Shown: positions 16,956 through 25,646, counted from the stretch's first letter. The stretch: DNA of 64,000 nt from Pseudomonas sp. ICMP 561 (GCF_002699985.1 NZ_LKBT01000067.1:211744-275743); one strand, 5' to 3'. Translations and numbers: made by a program. The notes: generated by a model not told the origin, from the sequence alone.

Positions 16956-17518
16956 GACAGCCTCCTAGCTTTCGTAATTCCAATAGTTTTTAAGTTCTCT
17001 GCTTCGGCTGCCATGCCAAAGCCTCACCCGGTTACAGGCAAAATCCGTTGAGTTCTTGTTTTTAAGTGCATCGATAAGCTGAATCGATTAACGCTATTGT
17101 TAACGAATAAGAGATCAAAAAACGACACCCTGTTGGCGTCATAAAAATGGCTATACGCTATTTTCGAAGGGAAACGAGAGTTCAGACATTGGATCCAACT
17201 ATTGTTCACGGGCCTTCAGGAGCAATAGAGACTGGATGTCTTTCAATTTTTCTGATGGCTCATGGATGCCGAAATGTGACAAAAGCGGCGTTTTTCTGAA
17301 ACATATAGTTACAACTTTGGGCGGAACTTTTCTATTTTTCTTGTGACTTGCAGCCCGAAACGTTGATTTAGACGCGTTGATGCCCATTGACTTCGAAGGC
17401 CGCAATTAATTTGACGCGTTTTTGGAAGAGGGTTTTCACATGGTGCTGGCGATGTCCAGCGACGCAAGTCGGCGTATAGCGGACAGGGACGCGACCTTGA
17501 AACGGAAAAGGTGCCGCA
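16956..17518. other. AT-rich intergenic region upstream of rhlA
   Basis: About 560 bases with base composition clearly lower in GC than the neighbours and no convincing gene on either strand (short open frames lack ribosome binding sites and family resemblance). It must hold the rhlA promoter. TTAACG occurs twice 12 bases apart (around 17090-17105, TTAACG-CTATTG-TTAACG). No recognisable las/rhl box was found by eye. Confidence 0.5.
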
Positions 17519-18459
17519 CTGTTTCGCGGCAAACACGGGACTTGTAGGAGCTGCCGAAGGCTGCGATCGCGGTGTGTCAGAAGAAATGTCTCGCAGCCTT
17601 CGGCAGCGCCTACAGAAATGCATTTCATCCAGTCGTTGCATGCTATTTGATGATGCCGCGAGAAACGCGACCTCTAGCGCTGCTTCGCGGCAAACACAGG
17701 ACTTGTAGGAGCTGCCGAAGGCTGCGATCGCGGTGTGTCAGAAGAAATGTCTCGCAGCCTTCGGCAGCGCCTACAGAAATGCATTTCATCCAGTCGTTGC
17801 ATGCTATTTGATGATGCCGCGAGAAACGCGACCTCTAGCGCTGCTTCGCGGCAAACACAGGACTTGTAGGAGCTGCCGAAGGCTGCGATCGCGGTGTGTC
17901 AGAAGAAATGTCTCGCAGCCTTCGGCAGCGCCTACAGAAATGCATTTCATCCAGTCGTTGCATGCTATTTGATGATGCCGCGAGAAACGCGACCTCTAGC
18001 GCTGCTTCGCGGCAAACACAGGACTTGTAGGAGCTGCCGAAGGCTGCGATCGCGGTGTGTCAGAAGAAATGTCTCGCAGCCTTCGGCAGCGCCTACAGAA
18101 ATGCATTTCATCCAGTCGTTGCATGCTATTTGATGATGCCGCGAGAAACGCGACCTCTAGCGCTGCTTCGCGGCAAACACAAGACTTGTAGGAGCTGCCG
18201 AAGGCTGCGATCGCGGTGTGTCAGAAGAAATGTCTCGCAGCCTTCGGCAGCTCCTACAGAAATGCATTTCAACCCAGTCGTTGCATGCTATTTGATGATG
18301 CCGCGAGAAACGCGACCTCTAGCGCTGCCTCGCGGCAAACACAAGACTTGTAGGAGCTGCCGAAGGCTGCGATCGCCGTGTATCAGAAGAAATGTCTCGC
18401 AGCCTTCGGCAGCTCCTACAGAAAATGCATTTCAATCCAGTCGTTGCATGCGATTACAT
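17519..18459. repeat. Tandem array of six 161-bp REP-containing units
   Basis: The phrase CTTGTAGGAGCTGCCGAAGG begins at 17541, 17702, 17863, 18024, 18185 and 18346, an exact 161-base period. Each unit holds a REP palindrome (about 68 bp, class A arms) and a linker that itself contains an 8-bp inverted repeat (TGCCGCGA / TCGCGGCA). Units 1-4 are nearly identical; units 5 and 6 carry several substitutions, and the sixth is cut short. The array lies between rhlA and the tRNA operon. Open frames with repeated MCQKKCLAAFG peptides are by-products of the repeats, not genes. Confidence 0.95.
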
Positions 18460-18596
18460 GAGACCGAACTTGCTCGCGAGGCGTTGTTTTCGAGTCGCCC
18501 CTTCTACCGCATCGCCAACAAGTTGCCTCCTACCGGGATTTGCAATCCTTCAGGCGGAGCGTAAGTGACGTCGCAAACCAAAAAAAACGCAGACGC

Positions 18597-18640
18597 AAAA
18601 AAGCCCGATCTGAGCACAAGGCTTAAATCAGGCTTTTTTG
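18597..18640 (-). terminator. Terminator of the tRNA operon
   Basis: On the minus strand AAAAAAGCCTGAT pairs with ATCGGGCTTTTTT, giving a stem ending in a T-run, 7 bases after the last tRNA. Confidence 0.85.
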
Positions 18641-18646
18641 TGAAGA

Positions 18647-18723
18647 TGGTCGGGGTAAGGGGATTCGAACTCCTGACATCCTGCTCCCAAAGCAGGCGCG
18701 CTACCGGACTGCGCTATACCCCG
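18647..18723 (-). tRNA. tRNA-Pro (anticodon TGG), copy 2
   Basis: A 77-base cloverleaf beginning CGGGGTATAGCGCAG and ending ACCCCGACCA, with the CCA encoded. The anticodon loop TTTGGGA gives TGG, and the T-loop is GTTCGAATC. It is identical to the copy at 18907-18983 and is the last gene of a four-tRNA operon. Confidence 0.97.
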
Positions 18724-18761
18724 GGTGAAACTTTTTAAAGACGCCTCAACTAGCCGTCTGC

Positions 18762-18786
18762 GATCTGATGCGATTGGCATCAGATC
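18762..18786 (-). other. Perfect hairpin between two tRNA genes
   Basis: GATCTGATG and CATCAGATC form a 9-bp perfect stem with a 7-base loop in the spacer between tRNA-Lys and the downstream tRNA-Pro. There is no T-run, so it is not a terminator; it may guide processing of the precursor (inference). Confidence 0.55.
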
Positions 18787-18825
18787 TATAAGATTCGGCC
18801 CCGGCATTGCTGCTGAGGCCAAAAA

Positions 18826-18901
18826 TGGTGGGTCGTGTGGGATTCGAACCTACGACCAATTGGTTAAAAGCCAACTGCTCTACCAACTGAGCTAACGACC
18901 C
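18826..18901 (-). tRNA. tRNA-Lys (anticodon TTT)
   Basis: 76 bases, begins GGGTCGTTAGCTCAGTTGG, anticodon loop CTTTTAA (TTT), T-loop GTTCGAATC, encoded CCA. It is flanked on both sides by identical tRNA-Pro genes. Confidence 0.97.
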
Positions 18902-18906
18902 AAAAA

Positions 18907-18983
18907 TGGTCGGGGTAAGGGGATTCGAACTCCTGACATCCTGCTCCCAAAGCAGGCGCGCTACCGGACTGCGCTATACCCCG
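18907..18983 (-). tRNA. tRNA-Pro (anticodon TGG), copy 1
   Basis: Identical in sequence to the copy at 18647-18723, including 3' CCA. Only five bases separate it from tRNA-Lys. Confidence 0.97.
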
Positions 18984-19004
18984 ATACAGCTACATATTGA
19001 AATC

Positions 19005-19080
<76 letters not shown>

Positions 19081-19200
19081 ACGTATCGATTTCAGATGCA
19101 ACTTTTACAACTTACTGCTCTGAACTAACGCGCTGTTAACTTGTTAATTCAGCCTCTTCGATGTTTTTGCATCGCTGCGTTCACGTCTCTGAGGCGCGCT

Positions 19201-19228
19201 ATTCTACAATTTTAAAAAGAGGTGTCAA
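19201..19228 (-). promoter_or_regulatory. Sigma-70 promoter of the tRNA operon
   Basis: On the minus strand TTGACA and TAGAAT are separated by 16 bases. The sequence after the -10 (AGCGCGCCTC) is a GC-rich discriminator of the kind that gives stringent (ppGpp) control of stable RNA genes. The mature tRNA-Asn starts about 120 bases downstream. Confidence 0.8.
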
Positions 19229-19364
19229 CCCCTTAAATTGCTTTTAAGACAATGATTTGCGATTTTTTTTCAGATGGCCTTTCGGCCCTCGCAAATCCAT
19301 CAATCAGCAGCGCCAGGCTCACCTGCAATAACCCATCGCTGGCGAGCCTGAACTACAAACCCCA

Positions 19365-21929
19365 TCAGTTGAAGACGATTTCGTCGTCCACCACTGTGCC
19401 GGTGACGCTGGAGCCAGGCATAAAACCGCCCGACAGTATCAACTGCGCCAGCGGGTTCTCGATCCAGCGCTGGATAGCACGCTTGAGCGGACGAGCGCCG
19501 TAAACCGGGTCGTAACCCACCGCGATGAGTTTATCCATCGCCTCGGGGCTCAGCTCCAGTTTCAGTTCGCGTTCGGTCAGACGGCTGCGCAGGCGAGCCA
19601 GCTGAATATCCGTAATGCCGGCAATCTGGTCGCGGGCCAGAGGTTCGAAGATCACCACTTCGTCGATACGGTTCAGGAACTCCGGCCGGAAGTGATTGCT
19701 TACCGCATCCATCACCGCCGCGCGCTGTGCTTCGCGATCCCCGGAAAGCTCGATGATCTGCGCCGAGCCCAGGTTGGAGGTCATGACGATCACGGTATTG
19801 CGGAAATCCACTGTACGACCATGGCTGTCAGTCAGGCGACCGTCTTCCAGCACCTGCAGCAAGATGTTGAACACATCCGGATGCGCCTTCTCCACTTCGT
19901 CCAGCAAGATCACGGAGTAAGGCTTGCGACGCACCGCCTCGGTGAGATAACCGCCTTCTTCATAACCTACATAGCCTGGTGGTGCACCGATCAGTCGAGC
20001 CACGGAATGTTTCTCCATGAACTCGGACATATCGATACGCACCATCGCTTCTTCAGTGTCGAACAGGAACTCCGCCAGCGCCTTGCACAGCTCGGTCTTA
20101 CCGACACCGGTTGGGCCGAGGAACATGAACGAACCACTTGGGCGATTCGGATCAGACAACCCGGCACGAGAGCGACGTACCGCGTTGGAAACAGCAACCA
20201 CCGCTTCGTTCTGACCAATCACGCGCTGGTGCAGCAGGCTTTCCATACGCAGAAGCTTGTCGCGCTCACCTTCGAGCATCTTCGACACAGGGATCCCGGT
20301 CCACTTGGAGACGACTTCGGCGATCTCCTCTTCAGTCACTTTACTGCGCAGCAACTGATTCTCAGGCTTGCCATGCTGGTCGACCATTTGCAGGCTGCGC
20401 TCCAAGTCGGGAATGATCCCGTACTGCAATTCAGCCATGCGATTCAGGTCGCCACGCCGACGGGCTGCTTCCAGCTCCTGACGCGATTGTTCGATCTTCT
20501 GCTGAATCTGCGCGGAGCCGGTGACCTCGGCTTTTTCCGAGGTCCAGATTTCTTCCAGGTCAGCGTACTCACGATCCAGACGAACGATTTCTTCCTGAAG
20601 TTTTTCCAGCCGCTTGATCGCGGCTTCGTCGTCTTCTTTCTTTAATGCCTGGGATTCAACCTTCAGCTGGATCAGTCGGCGTTCAAGACGGTCGAGCACT
20701 TCCGGCTTGGAGTCGATTTCCATACGAATACGGCTGGCCGCTTCGTCGATCAGGTCAATGGCCTTGTCCGGCAACTGCCGATCGGTGATGTAACGGTGGC
20801 TCAGCTTGGCGGCCGCAATAATCGCACCGTCAGTGATCGCCACTTTGTGGTGAACCTCGTAGCGTTCCTTCAAGCCACGCAAGATCGCGATGGTGTCTTC
20901 TTCACTCGGCTCATCCACCAACACTTTCTGGAAGCGCCGCTCAAGGGCCGCGTCCTTTTCTATATATTGGCGGTACTCGTTGAGCGTGGTCGCACCGACA
21001 CAATGCAACTCGCCACGCGCCAACGCAGGCTTGAGCATGTTGCCTGCATCCATGGAGCCTTCGCCTTTACCGGCGCCGACCATGGTGTGCAGTTCGTCGA
21101 TGAACAGGATGATCTGACCATCCTGTTTGGAAAGCTCATTGAGCAGTGACTTCAGGCGCTCCTCGAACTCACCCCGGAACTTGGCACCGGCGATCAGTGC
21201 GCCCATGTCCAGAGACAGCAAGCGCTTGCCTTTGAGGCCATCCGGCACTTCACCATTAATGATGCGCTGAGCGAGACCTTCAGCGATGGCAGTTTTACCC
21301 ACGCCAGGTTCGCCGATCAGCACCGGGTTGTTCTTGGTGCGGCGTTGCAGCACTTGGATCGTCCGACGGATTTCGTCGTCACGGCCGATCACTGGATCGA
21401 GCTTGCCTTCTTCGGCGCGCTTGGTGAGGTCGACGGTGTATTTATCCAGAGCCTGGCGCGACTCTTCGACATTGGGGTCGTTGACTGCCGAGCCGCCGCG
21501 CAGGTTGCTGATGGCATTTTCCAGCGCCTTCTTGCTGACACCCTGGCCAAGCAGCAACTTGCCCAGCTTGCTGTTTTCGTCCATCGCCGCCAGCAAGACC
21601 AGCTCGCTGGAGATGAACTGGTCGCCCTTCTGCTGCGCCAGACGATCTGCCTGATTAAGCAGACGCGCCAGATCCTGGGACATGTTCACGTCGCCCGTCG
21701 GGTTCTGGATTTTCGGCAGTTGGTCGAGCTCTTTGCTCAATTCTTTGCGCAGACTATTGATGTCGAAGCCCACTTGCAGCAGCAGTGGCTTGATAGTGCC
21801 GCCCTGTTGATCAAGCAACGCCTGCATCAAGTGCGCAGACTCAATGGCCGGATGGTCAAGACCTACCGCCAGGGATTGGGAATCGGATAACGCTAACTGT
21901 AATTTGCTGGTCAATCTATCGATACGCAT
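19365..21929 (-). CDS. clpB: ATP-dependent chaperone ClpB
   Basis: 854 residues, normal length. N-domain (1-145), first AAA+ module with Walker A GEPGVGKTA (about 206), the ClpB-specific middle coiled coil (about 410-525), second AAA+ with GPTGVGKTE (about 605), and the C-terminal cap. There is no ClpP-binding loop, as expected. ClpB is a cytosolic hexamer that pulls proteins out of aggregates together with DnaK. ATG 21929 has AAGGTGA just upstream. A sigma-32-like promoter lies about 75 bases before the gene, so heat-shock control is expected. It is a single-gene unit. Confidence 0.98.
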   Translation of the reverse strand: MRIDRLTSKLQLALSDSQSLAVGLDHPAIESAHLMQALLDQQGGTIKPLLLQVGFDINSLRKELSKELDQLPKIQNPTGDVNMSQDLARLLNQADRLAQQKGDQFISSELVLLAAMDENSKLGKLLLGQGVSKKALENAISNLRGGSAVNDPNVEESRQALDKYTVDLTKRAEEGKLDPVIGRDDEIRRTIQVLQRRTKNNPVLIGEPGVGKTAIAEGLAQRIINGEVPDGLKGKRLLSLDMGALIAGAKFRGEFEERLKSLLNELSKQDGQIILFIDELHTMVGAGKGEGSMDAGNMLKPALARGELHCVGATTLNEYRQYIEKDAALERRFQKVLVDEPSEEDTIAILRGLKERYEVHHKVAITDGAIIAAAKLSHRYITDRQLPDKAIDLIDEAASRIRMEIDSKPEVLDRLERRLIQLKVESQALKKEDDEAAIKRLEKLQEEIVRLDREYADLEEIWTSEKAEVTGSAQIQQKIEQSRQELEAARRRGDLNRMAELQYGIIPDLERSLQMVDQHGKPENQLLRSKVTEEEIAEVVSKWTGIPVSKMLEGERDKLLRMESLLHQRVIGQNEAVVAVSNAVRRSRAGLSDPNRPSGSFMFLGPTGVGKTELCKALAEFLFDTEEAMVRIDMSEFMEKHSVARLIGAPPGYVGYEEGGYLTEAVRRKPYSVILLDEVEKAHPDVFNILLQVLEDGRLTDSHGRTVDFRNTVIVMTSNLGSAQIIELSGDREAQRAAVMDAVSNHFRPEFLNRIDEVVIFEPLARDQIAGITDIQLARLRSRLTERELKLELSPEAMDKLIAVGYDPVYGARPLKRAIQRWIENPLAQLILSGGFMPGSSVTGTVVDDEIVFN

Positions 21930-22000
21930 TAGTCACCTTCCTATATAAGCAGGCCGGAGCAAATAAACACACCTATGAAAAAAACCTGCTGGATGCCCAC

Positions 22001-22030
22001 TACATGCGGGCAATTGCGTGAGATTCAAGC
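22001..22030 (-). promoter_or_regulatory. Sigma-32 (RpoH) type promoter of clpB
   Basis: Minus strand: CTTGAA, 13-14 bases, then CCCGCATGT, close to the heat-shock consensus CTTGAA-N11-16-CCCCATNT. It is correctly oriented toward clpB. Confidence 0.78.
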
Positions 22031-22113
22031 TGAATTTAATTGACGCACATCAGCATTGCAGTGAGACGTCTGAACGATAGCCTCATGAATGAATTCCCGC
22101 ACGGGGACCGTGC

Positions 22114-22203
22114 CGGTAGGAGCGAACTTGTTCGCGAGATTGGGCGGCAGGCGACGTTTATCTATCGGCTGCACCCTTTTTCGCGAACAAGTTCGCTCCT
22201 ACC
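22114..22203. repeat. REP inverted pair (class B) overlapping the end of pgeF
   Basis: GGTAGGAGCGAACTTGTTCGC and its complement. The right arm runs into pgeF: the TAG stop at 22199-22201 is the TAG of GGTAGGAGCG. The left part of the gap between clpB and pgeF (22031-22113) holds nothing further. Confidence 0.88.
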
Positions 22204-22930
22204 TGACTGGATCTATCCAGATCAGCGAAGCAAAGCGGCCGTTTCGGGCGCTCTGGCGGTAGGAATAGAAGCGAGGATCAGTGAAGGTATCGAAGCCACC
22301 GCCATAAACAGCAGTGATTCCGTGGGCCGCCAGTCGCAAGCGAGCAAGGGCGTAGATGTCGGCCATGAACCGGCCAGGATTTTTGCTGGGTATAAAAGCG
22401 GCGTCAGTTTGCGGATGCGTGCTTATAAAAGCCTCACGAACTTCCCCACCCACTTCAAAGGAAGGCTGGCCAATGGCAGGGCCGAGCCAGACCATGATGT
22501 CCTCAGGCGCCACTCGCAGACTGTCGGCTGCTGCCTCCAGCACACCGGCGGCCAGACCACGCCAACCGGCGTGAGCAGCCGCCACACGAGTACCGGCCCG
22601 GTTGCAGAAAAGAGCAGGCAGGCAATCGGCGGTCATGATGGTGCAGGCAATGCCCGGCGTTGCAGTCCAGCTGGCGTCAGCCTCGACCACTTGGGTCGGG
22701 TCGGCCTCAGCAACCACCACGCCATGCACCTGCTTAAGCCACGCAGCCTGAATCTTCAGCTCCGAGGTCAGACGCAGGCGATTGGCAGCGACGGCTTGCG
22801 GATCATCATCAACATGATCCCCCAGATTGAAACTGTCGAACGGCGCCAGACTGACGCCGCCATTACGGGTTGTGACGCATGACTTGATTCCCGCAGGCGC
22901 GGGCCAGTCGGGAATCAGCCAGTCACTCAC
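22199..22930 (-). CDS. pgeF: Peptidoglycan editing factor PgeF (YfiH/laccase-domain family)
   Basis: 243 residues of the Cu-oxidase_4/YfiH family. Visible signatures: TTRNGGVS near the start, the metal-ligand motif TADCLPALF, AAAHAGWRGLAAGV, and a C-terminal YRQSARNGRFASLIWI. PgeF removes wrongly placed residues from peptidoglycan precursors; family members also show purine nucleoside phosphorylase activity. The GTG start overlaps the rluD stop (GTGA), so the two genes are coupled. The protein's last codon and stop are inside a REP element, which implies that insertion fixed the present C-terminus (ending DPVR). Confidence 0.93.
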   Translation of the reverse strand: MSDWLIPDWPAPAGIKSCVTTRNGGVSLAPFDSFNLGDHVDDDPQAVAANRLRLTSELKIQAAWLKQVHGVVVAEADPTQVVEADASWTATPGIACTIMTADCLPALFCNRAGTRVAAAHAGWRGLAAGVLEAAADSLRVAPEDIMVWLGPAIGQPSFEVGGEVREAFISTHPQTDAAFIPSKNPGRFMADIYALARLRLAAHGITAVYGGGFDTFTDPRFYSYRQSARNGRFASLIWIDPVR

Positions 22931-23889
22931 CCGATGAACGCCTCGCGATCCTGCTTGAGCAGCGACAGCAACCAGACGAAATCGTCAGGCAGCGGCGATT
23001 CCCAGCTCATGCGTTTACCGGTGGTCGGATGATCCAGCTCCAGGAAACGCGCATGAAGCGCCTGACGCGGGAAGGTTTTCAACGAGTCGACCATGGTCAC
23101 ACTGGCGGCTGGCGGAATGCGGAAACGACCGCCGTAAGCCTGATCACCCACCAACGGGTAGTTGATATGGGCCATGTGCACACGAATCTGGTGGGTACGG
23201 CCGGTTTCCAGCTTGACCCGCACATGGGTGTGGGACCGGAAACGCTCAAGCACGCGGTAATGACTCACCGCCTGCTTGCCGCCTTCCATGACCGCCATGC
23301 GCTGACGTTGCTGACCGTGGCGGCCAATCGGCGCGTCGATCTTGCCACCGGCAGTGACAACACCGATCACGATGCATTCATAGATGCGGCTCACGGTACG
23401 GCTTTGCAGTTGGGTAACGAGCTGGGTCTGCGCCTGAATCGTCTTGGCGACCACCATCAGACCGGTGGTGTCCTTGTCGAGACGGTGCACGATACCGGCG
23501 CGCGGCACGTTGATAATGTCCGGCACGTGGTGCAGCAAGGCATTGAGCAGCGTGCCGTCGGCGTGACCGGCAGCGGGATGCACCACCAGACCGGCAGGTT
23601 TATTGATGACCAGGATCTGATCGTCTTCATAGACGATATCGAGTTCGATGTCCTGAGCGAGCCATTCTCCCTGGGCCTCCTGCTCTGCAATCAATTGCAG
23701 GACAGCACCACCGTGTACGATGTCACGGGGGCGCAAGACGCCTCCGTCAACCGTCAGACGGCCGTCCTTGATCCAGGCAGAAAGGCGCGAGCGAGAGTGC
23801 TCAGCGAATAATTGTGCAGCGACTTGATCGAGGCGTTGACCGCCCAATTCGGACGGCACCTCTGCGCGAAGTTCTATATTTTCGGACAT
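22927..23889 (-). CDS. rluD: 23S rRNA pseudouridine synthase RluD
   Basis: 320 residues. An N-terminal S4 RNA-binding domain (about 15-75, SRLSAWIKDGRLTVDG) and the RluA-family catalytic domain with the aspartate motif IVHRLDKDTTGLMVVAK. RluD makes pseudouridines 1911, 1915 and 1917 in helix 69 of 23S rRNA, needed for normal ribosome assembly. ATG 23889. It is divergent from bamD, the usual Gammaproteobacterial arrangement, and followed by pgeF with a 4-bp overlap. Confidence 0.96.
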   Translation of the reverse strand: MSENIELRAEVPSELGGQRLDQVAAQLFAEHSRSRLSAWIKDGRLTVDGGVLRPRDIVHGGAVLQLIAEQEAQGEWLAQDIELDIVYEDDQILVINKPAGLVVHPAAGHADGTLLNALLHHVPDIINVPRAGIVHRLDKDTTGLMVVAKTIQAQTQLVTQLQSRTVSRIYECIVIGVVTAGGKIDAPIGRHGQQRQRMAVMEGGKQAVSHYRVLERFRSHTHVRVKLETGRTHQIRVHMAHINYPLVGDQAYGGRFRIPPAASVTMVDSLKTFPRQALHARFLELDHPTTGKRMSWESPLPDDFVWLLSLLKQDREAFIG

Positions 23890-24037
23890 GGCCAGACTAG
23901 GTGGCGGCTAGCCTTTGGTTTCGGCAGCGCGCTTGTGGTTAAATACGGCGTCTTTTGCCCCGGGGGTTCCGCGGGGTGCTCATCATAACAGGACGGTCAC
24001 GCCCAAGACAGCGACCGTTATAGGGACGCAAGCCGCC

Positions 24038-25051
24038 ATGCAAGTGAAACACCTGCTGCTGATAGCCATCCTCGCACTCACCGCTGCCTGCTCGTCGAAG
24101 GAAGTGATTGACGAAAACCTGAGCGAAGTCGAGCTGTACCAGCAGGCGCAGGCCGACCTGGGTAACAACAGCTATTCGACTGCCACAGAAAAGCTCAAGG
24201 CGCTGGAGTCGCGTTATCCATTCGGTCGCTATGCTGATCAGGCACAGCTCGAACTGATTTACGCGAACTACAAGAACGGTGAGCCGGAAGCCGCGAAATC
24301 CGCTGCCGAACGCTTCATCCGCCTGCACCCGCAGCACCCGAACGTCGACTACGCCTATTACATGAAAGGCCTGACTTCGTTCGACCAGGACGTTGGCCTG
24401 CTGGCGCGCTTCCTGCCGCTGGACCAGACCAAACGTGACCCGGGTGCCGCGCGTGACTCGTTCAACGAGTTCGCGCAACTGACCAGTCGCTACCCGAACA
24501 GCCGCTATTCGCCGGATGCCAAGCAGCGCATGATTTATCTGCGCAACCTGCTGGCCTCCTACGAAATTCACGTTGCCGACTATTACCTGACTCGTCAGGC
24601 CTATGTCGCTGCCGCCAACCGTGGCCGTTACGTGATCGAAAACTTCCAGGAAACCCCATCCGTGGGTGACGGCCTGGCCGTGATGGTCGAGTCCTATCAG
24701 CGTCTGCATCTGGACGATCTGGCGGCCACCAGCCTGGAAGTGCTCAAGGCCAACTACCCGAACCATCCACAACTGGTTGACGGTCAGTTCGTACCGCGTG
24801 AAGCCGAAGCGGACAACCGCTCGTGGCTGTCCAAGGCGACTTTGGGCCTGATCGAAAGCAATCCGCCGCTGCCGCCGGGTGAAACCCGCGCCAACCAGGA
24901 CGTGATCAAGCAGTACGAAGACGCCAAGCAAGCCATCCCGCGTGAGCTGCTGCCGGAAAATCAGGAAGAGCTCGACGAGCAGGAACGCGAAGCGAAAGGC
25001 GAAAAAGACCGCTCGTGGTTCAGCTACATGACGTTTGGTATGTTTGACTGA
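24038..25051 (+). CDS. bamD: Outer membrane assembly lipoprotein BamD
   Basis: 337 residues. Lipoprotein signal MQVKHLLLIAILALTAACSS with the lipid-bearing Cys18, then five TPR-like repeats (YQQAQADLGNNSYSTATEKLK, etc.). The C-terminal extension is rich in Glu/Lys (EELDEQEREAKGEKDR), typical of Pseudomonas BamD (formerly ComL). It is the essential periplasmic partner of BamA in inserting beta-barrel proteins. ATG 24038 is chosen for the signal peptide; an upstream in-frame start at 23915 would hide it. An intrinsic terminator follows 16 bases after the stop. Confidence 0.97.
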   Translation: MQVKHLLLIAILALTAACSSKEVIDENLSEVELYQQAQADLGNNSYSTATEKLKALESRYPFGRYADQAQLELIYANYKNGEPEAAKSAAERFIRLHPQHPNVDYAYYMKGLTSFDQDVGLLARFLPLDQTKRDPGAARDSFNEFAQLTSRYPNSRYSPDAKQRMIYLRNLLASYEIHVADYYLTRQAYVAAANRGRYVIENFQETPSVGDGLAVMVESYQRLHLDDLAATSLEVLKANYPNHPQLVDGQFVPREAEADNRSWLSKATLGLIESNPPLPPGETRANQDVIKQYEDAKQAIPRELLPENQEELDEQEREAKGEKDRSWFSYMTFGMFD

Positions 25052-25066
25052 TATCAGCGTTAACAA

Positions 25067-25094
25067 GAAAGAGGCCTGCGGGCCTCTTTTTTTG
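25067..25094 (+). terminator. Terminator of bamD
   Basis: AAGAGGCC-TGC-GGGCCTCTT type stem followed by a run of seven T. Confidence 0.88.
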
Positions 25095-25162
25095 TGCCCC
25101 GATGTTGAGTGTTTCTGCAGGAGCAATCGGGACGCGTAGTCTTGTAGGCGCGCACCCCTACC

Positions 25163-25258
25163 CCGTAGGACCGGCTTTAGCCGGGAGAGCGCAAGTAAAT
25201 CCAATACATCCTCTGTGGCAGGAATATCGCCCTCCCGGCTAAAGCCAGTCCTGCGGGA
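25163..25258. repeat. REP inverted pair (class E)
   Basis: GTAGGACCGGCTTTAGCCGGG and CCCGGCTAAAGCCAGTCCTGC arms around a roughly 50-base centre, between bamD and the PP0621-family gene. Confidence 0.85.
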
Positions 25259-25323
25259 TGAATCTGTTCCAATAGCCTCGCCTTCGCTACACTGCAAAAT
25301 CTCCAATCACTAAGCTGGAAATC

Positions 25324-25563
25324 ATGATTCGCTTAATTATGTGGGTCGCGCTGATCGCGGCGGTTGTGTGGTTCGTCAAGCGTCTGCTCAACCCGCCTGC
25401 CCCACGTCGCAAAGCTCCGCCCCCTGAAAGTGTGGCAGCACCCATGGTGCGTTGCGCTCAATGCGGTGTGCATTTGCCTCAGGACCGCGCCATCAATCAG
25501 GGCCAGCAATGGTACTGCAGCGAGGCACATCGCCTGGAAGGGCCGGCGACTCGCGATCGCTGA
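25324..25563 (+). CDS. PP0621-family small membrane protein with zinc-ribbon-like motif
   Basis: 79 residues. One N-terminal membrane helix (IRLIMWVALIAAVVWFVKRLL), a proline/arginine-rich linker, then a CxxC...C pattern (VRCAQCGVHLP, then WYCSEAHR) with a following His, resembling a small treble-clef zinc site. The protein matches what I remember as the PP0621 family, found in pseudomonads near bamD. Function is unknown. In P. aeruginosa the sensor/regulator pair pilS-pilR lies between bamD and thiO; here this gene is the only one in that interval. Confidence 0.8.
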   Translation: MIRLIMWVALIAAVVWFVKRLLNPPAPRRKAPPPESVAAPMVRCAQCGVHLPQDRAINQGQQWYCSEAHRLEGPATRDR

Positions 25564-25574
25564 GTTGCGCATGC

Positions 25575-25646
25575 TTCTGAAGGAGTGATCGTGTTCGCGA
25601 GGCCTTTTGCCTGACACACTGCTTCGCGAACACGTTCACTCCTACA
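25575..25646. repeat. REP inverted pair (class B variant) overlapping the end of thiO
   Basis: AGGAGTGATCGTGTTCGCGA and CGCGAACACGTTCACTCCTA arms. The TAG stop of thiO (25642-25644) is the TAG of the TGTAGGAGTG arm. Confidence 0.85.

Noticed and set aside
16956..17518. A lux/las-rhl box upstream of rhlA
   Set aside because: No convincing CT-N12-AG palindrome was found; only a TTAACG direct repeat, which is not diagnostic.
17519..18459. CRISPR-like array
   Set aside because: Unit length is 161 bp with near-identical spacers, palindromic REPs and no cas genes; this is tandem duplication, not CRISPR.
17572..18564. Five open frames encoding repeated MCQKKCLAAFG-type peptides
   Set aside because: They are the translation of the 161-bp REP array; 161 is not a multiple of three, there is no ribosome binding site and each peptide just restarts with the repeat.
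23939..25306. 455-codon minus-strand frame across bamD
   Set aside because: Antisense shadow of the bamD lipoprotein gene, running into REP sequence at its start.
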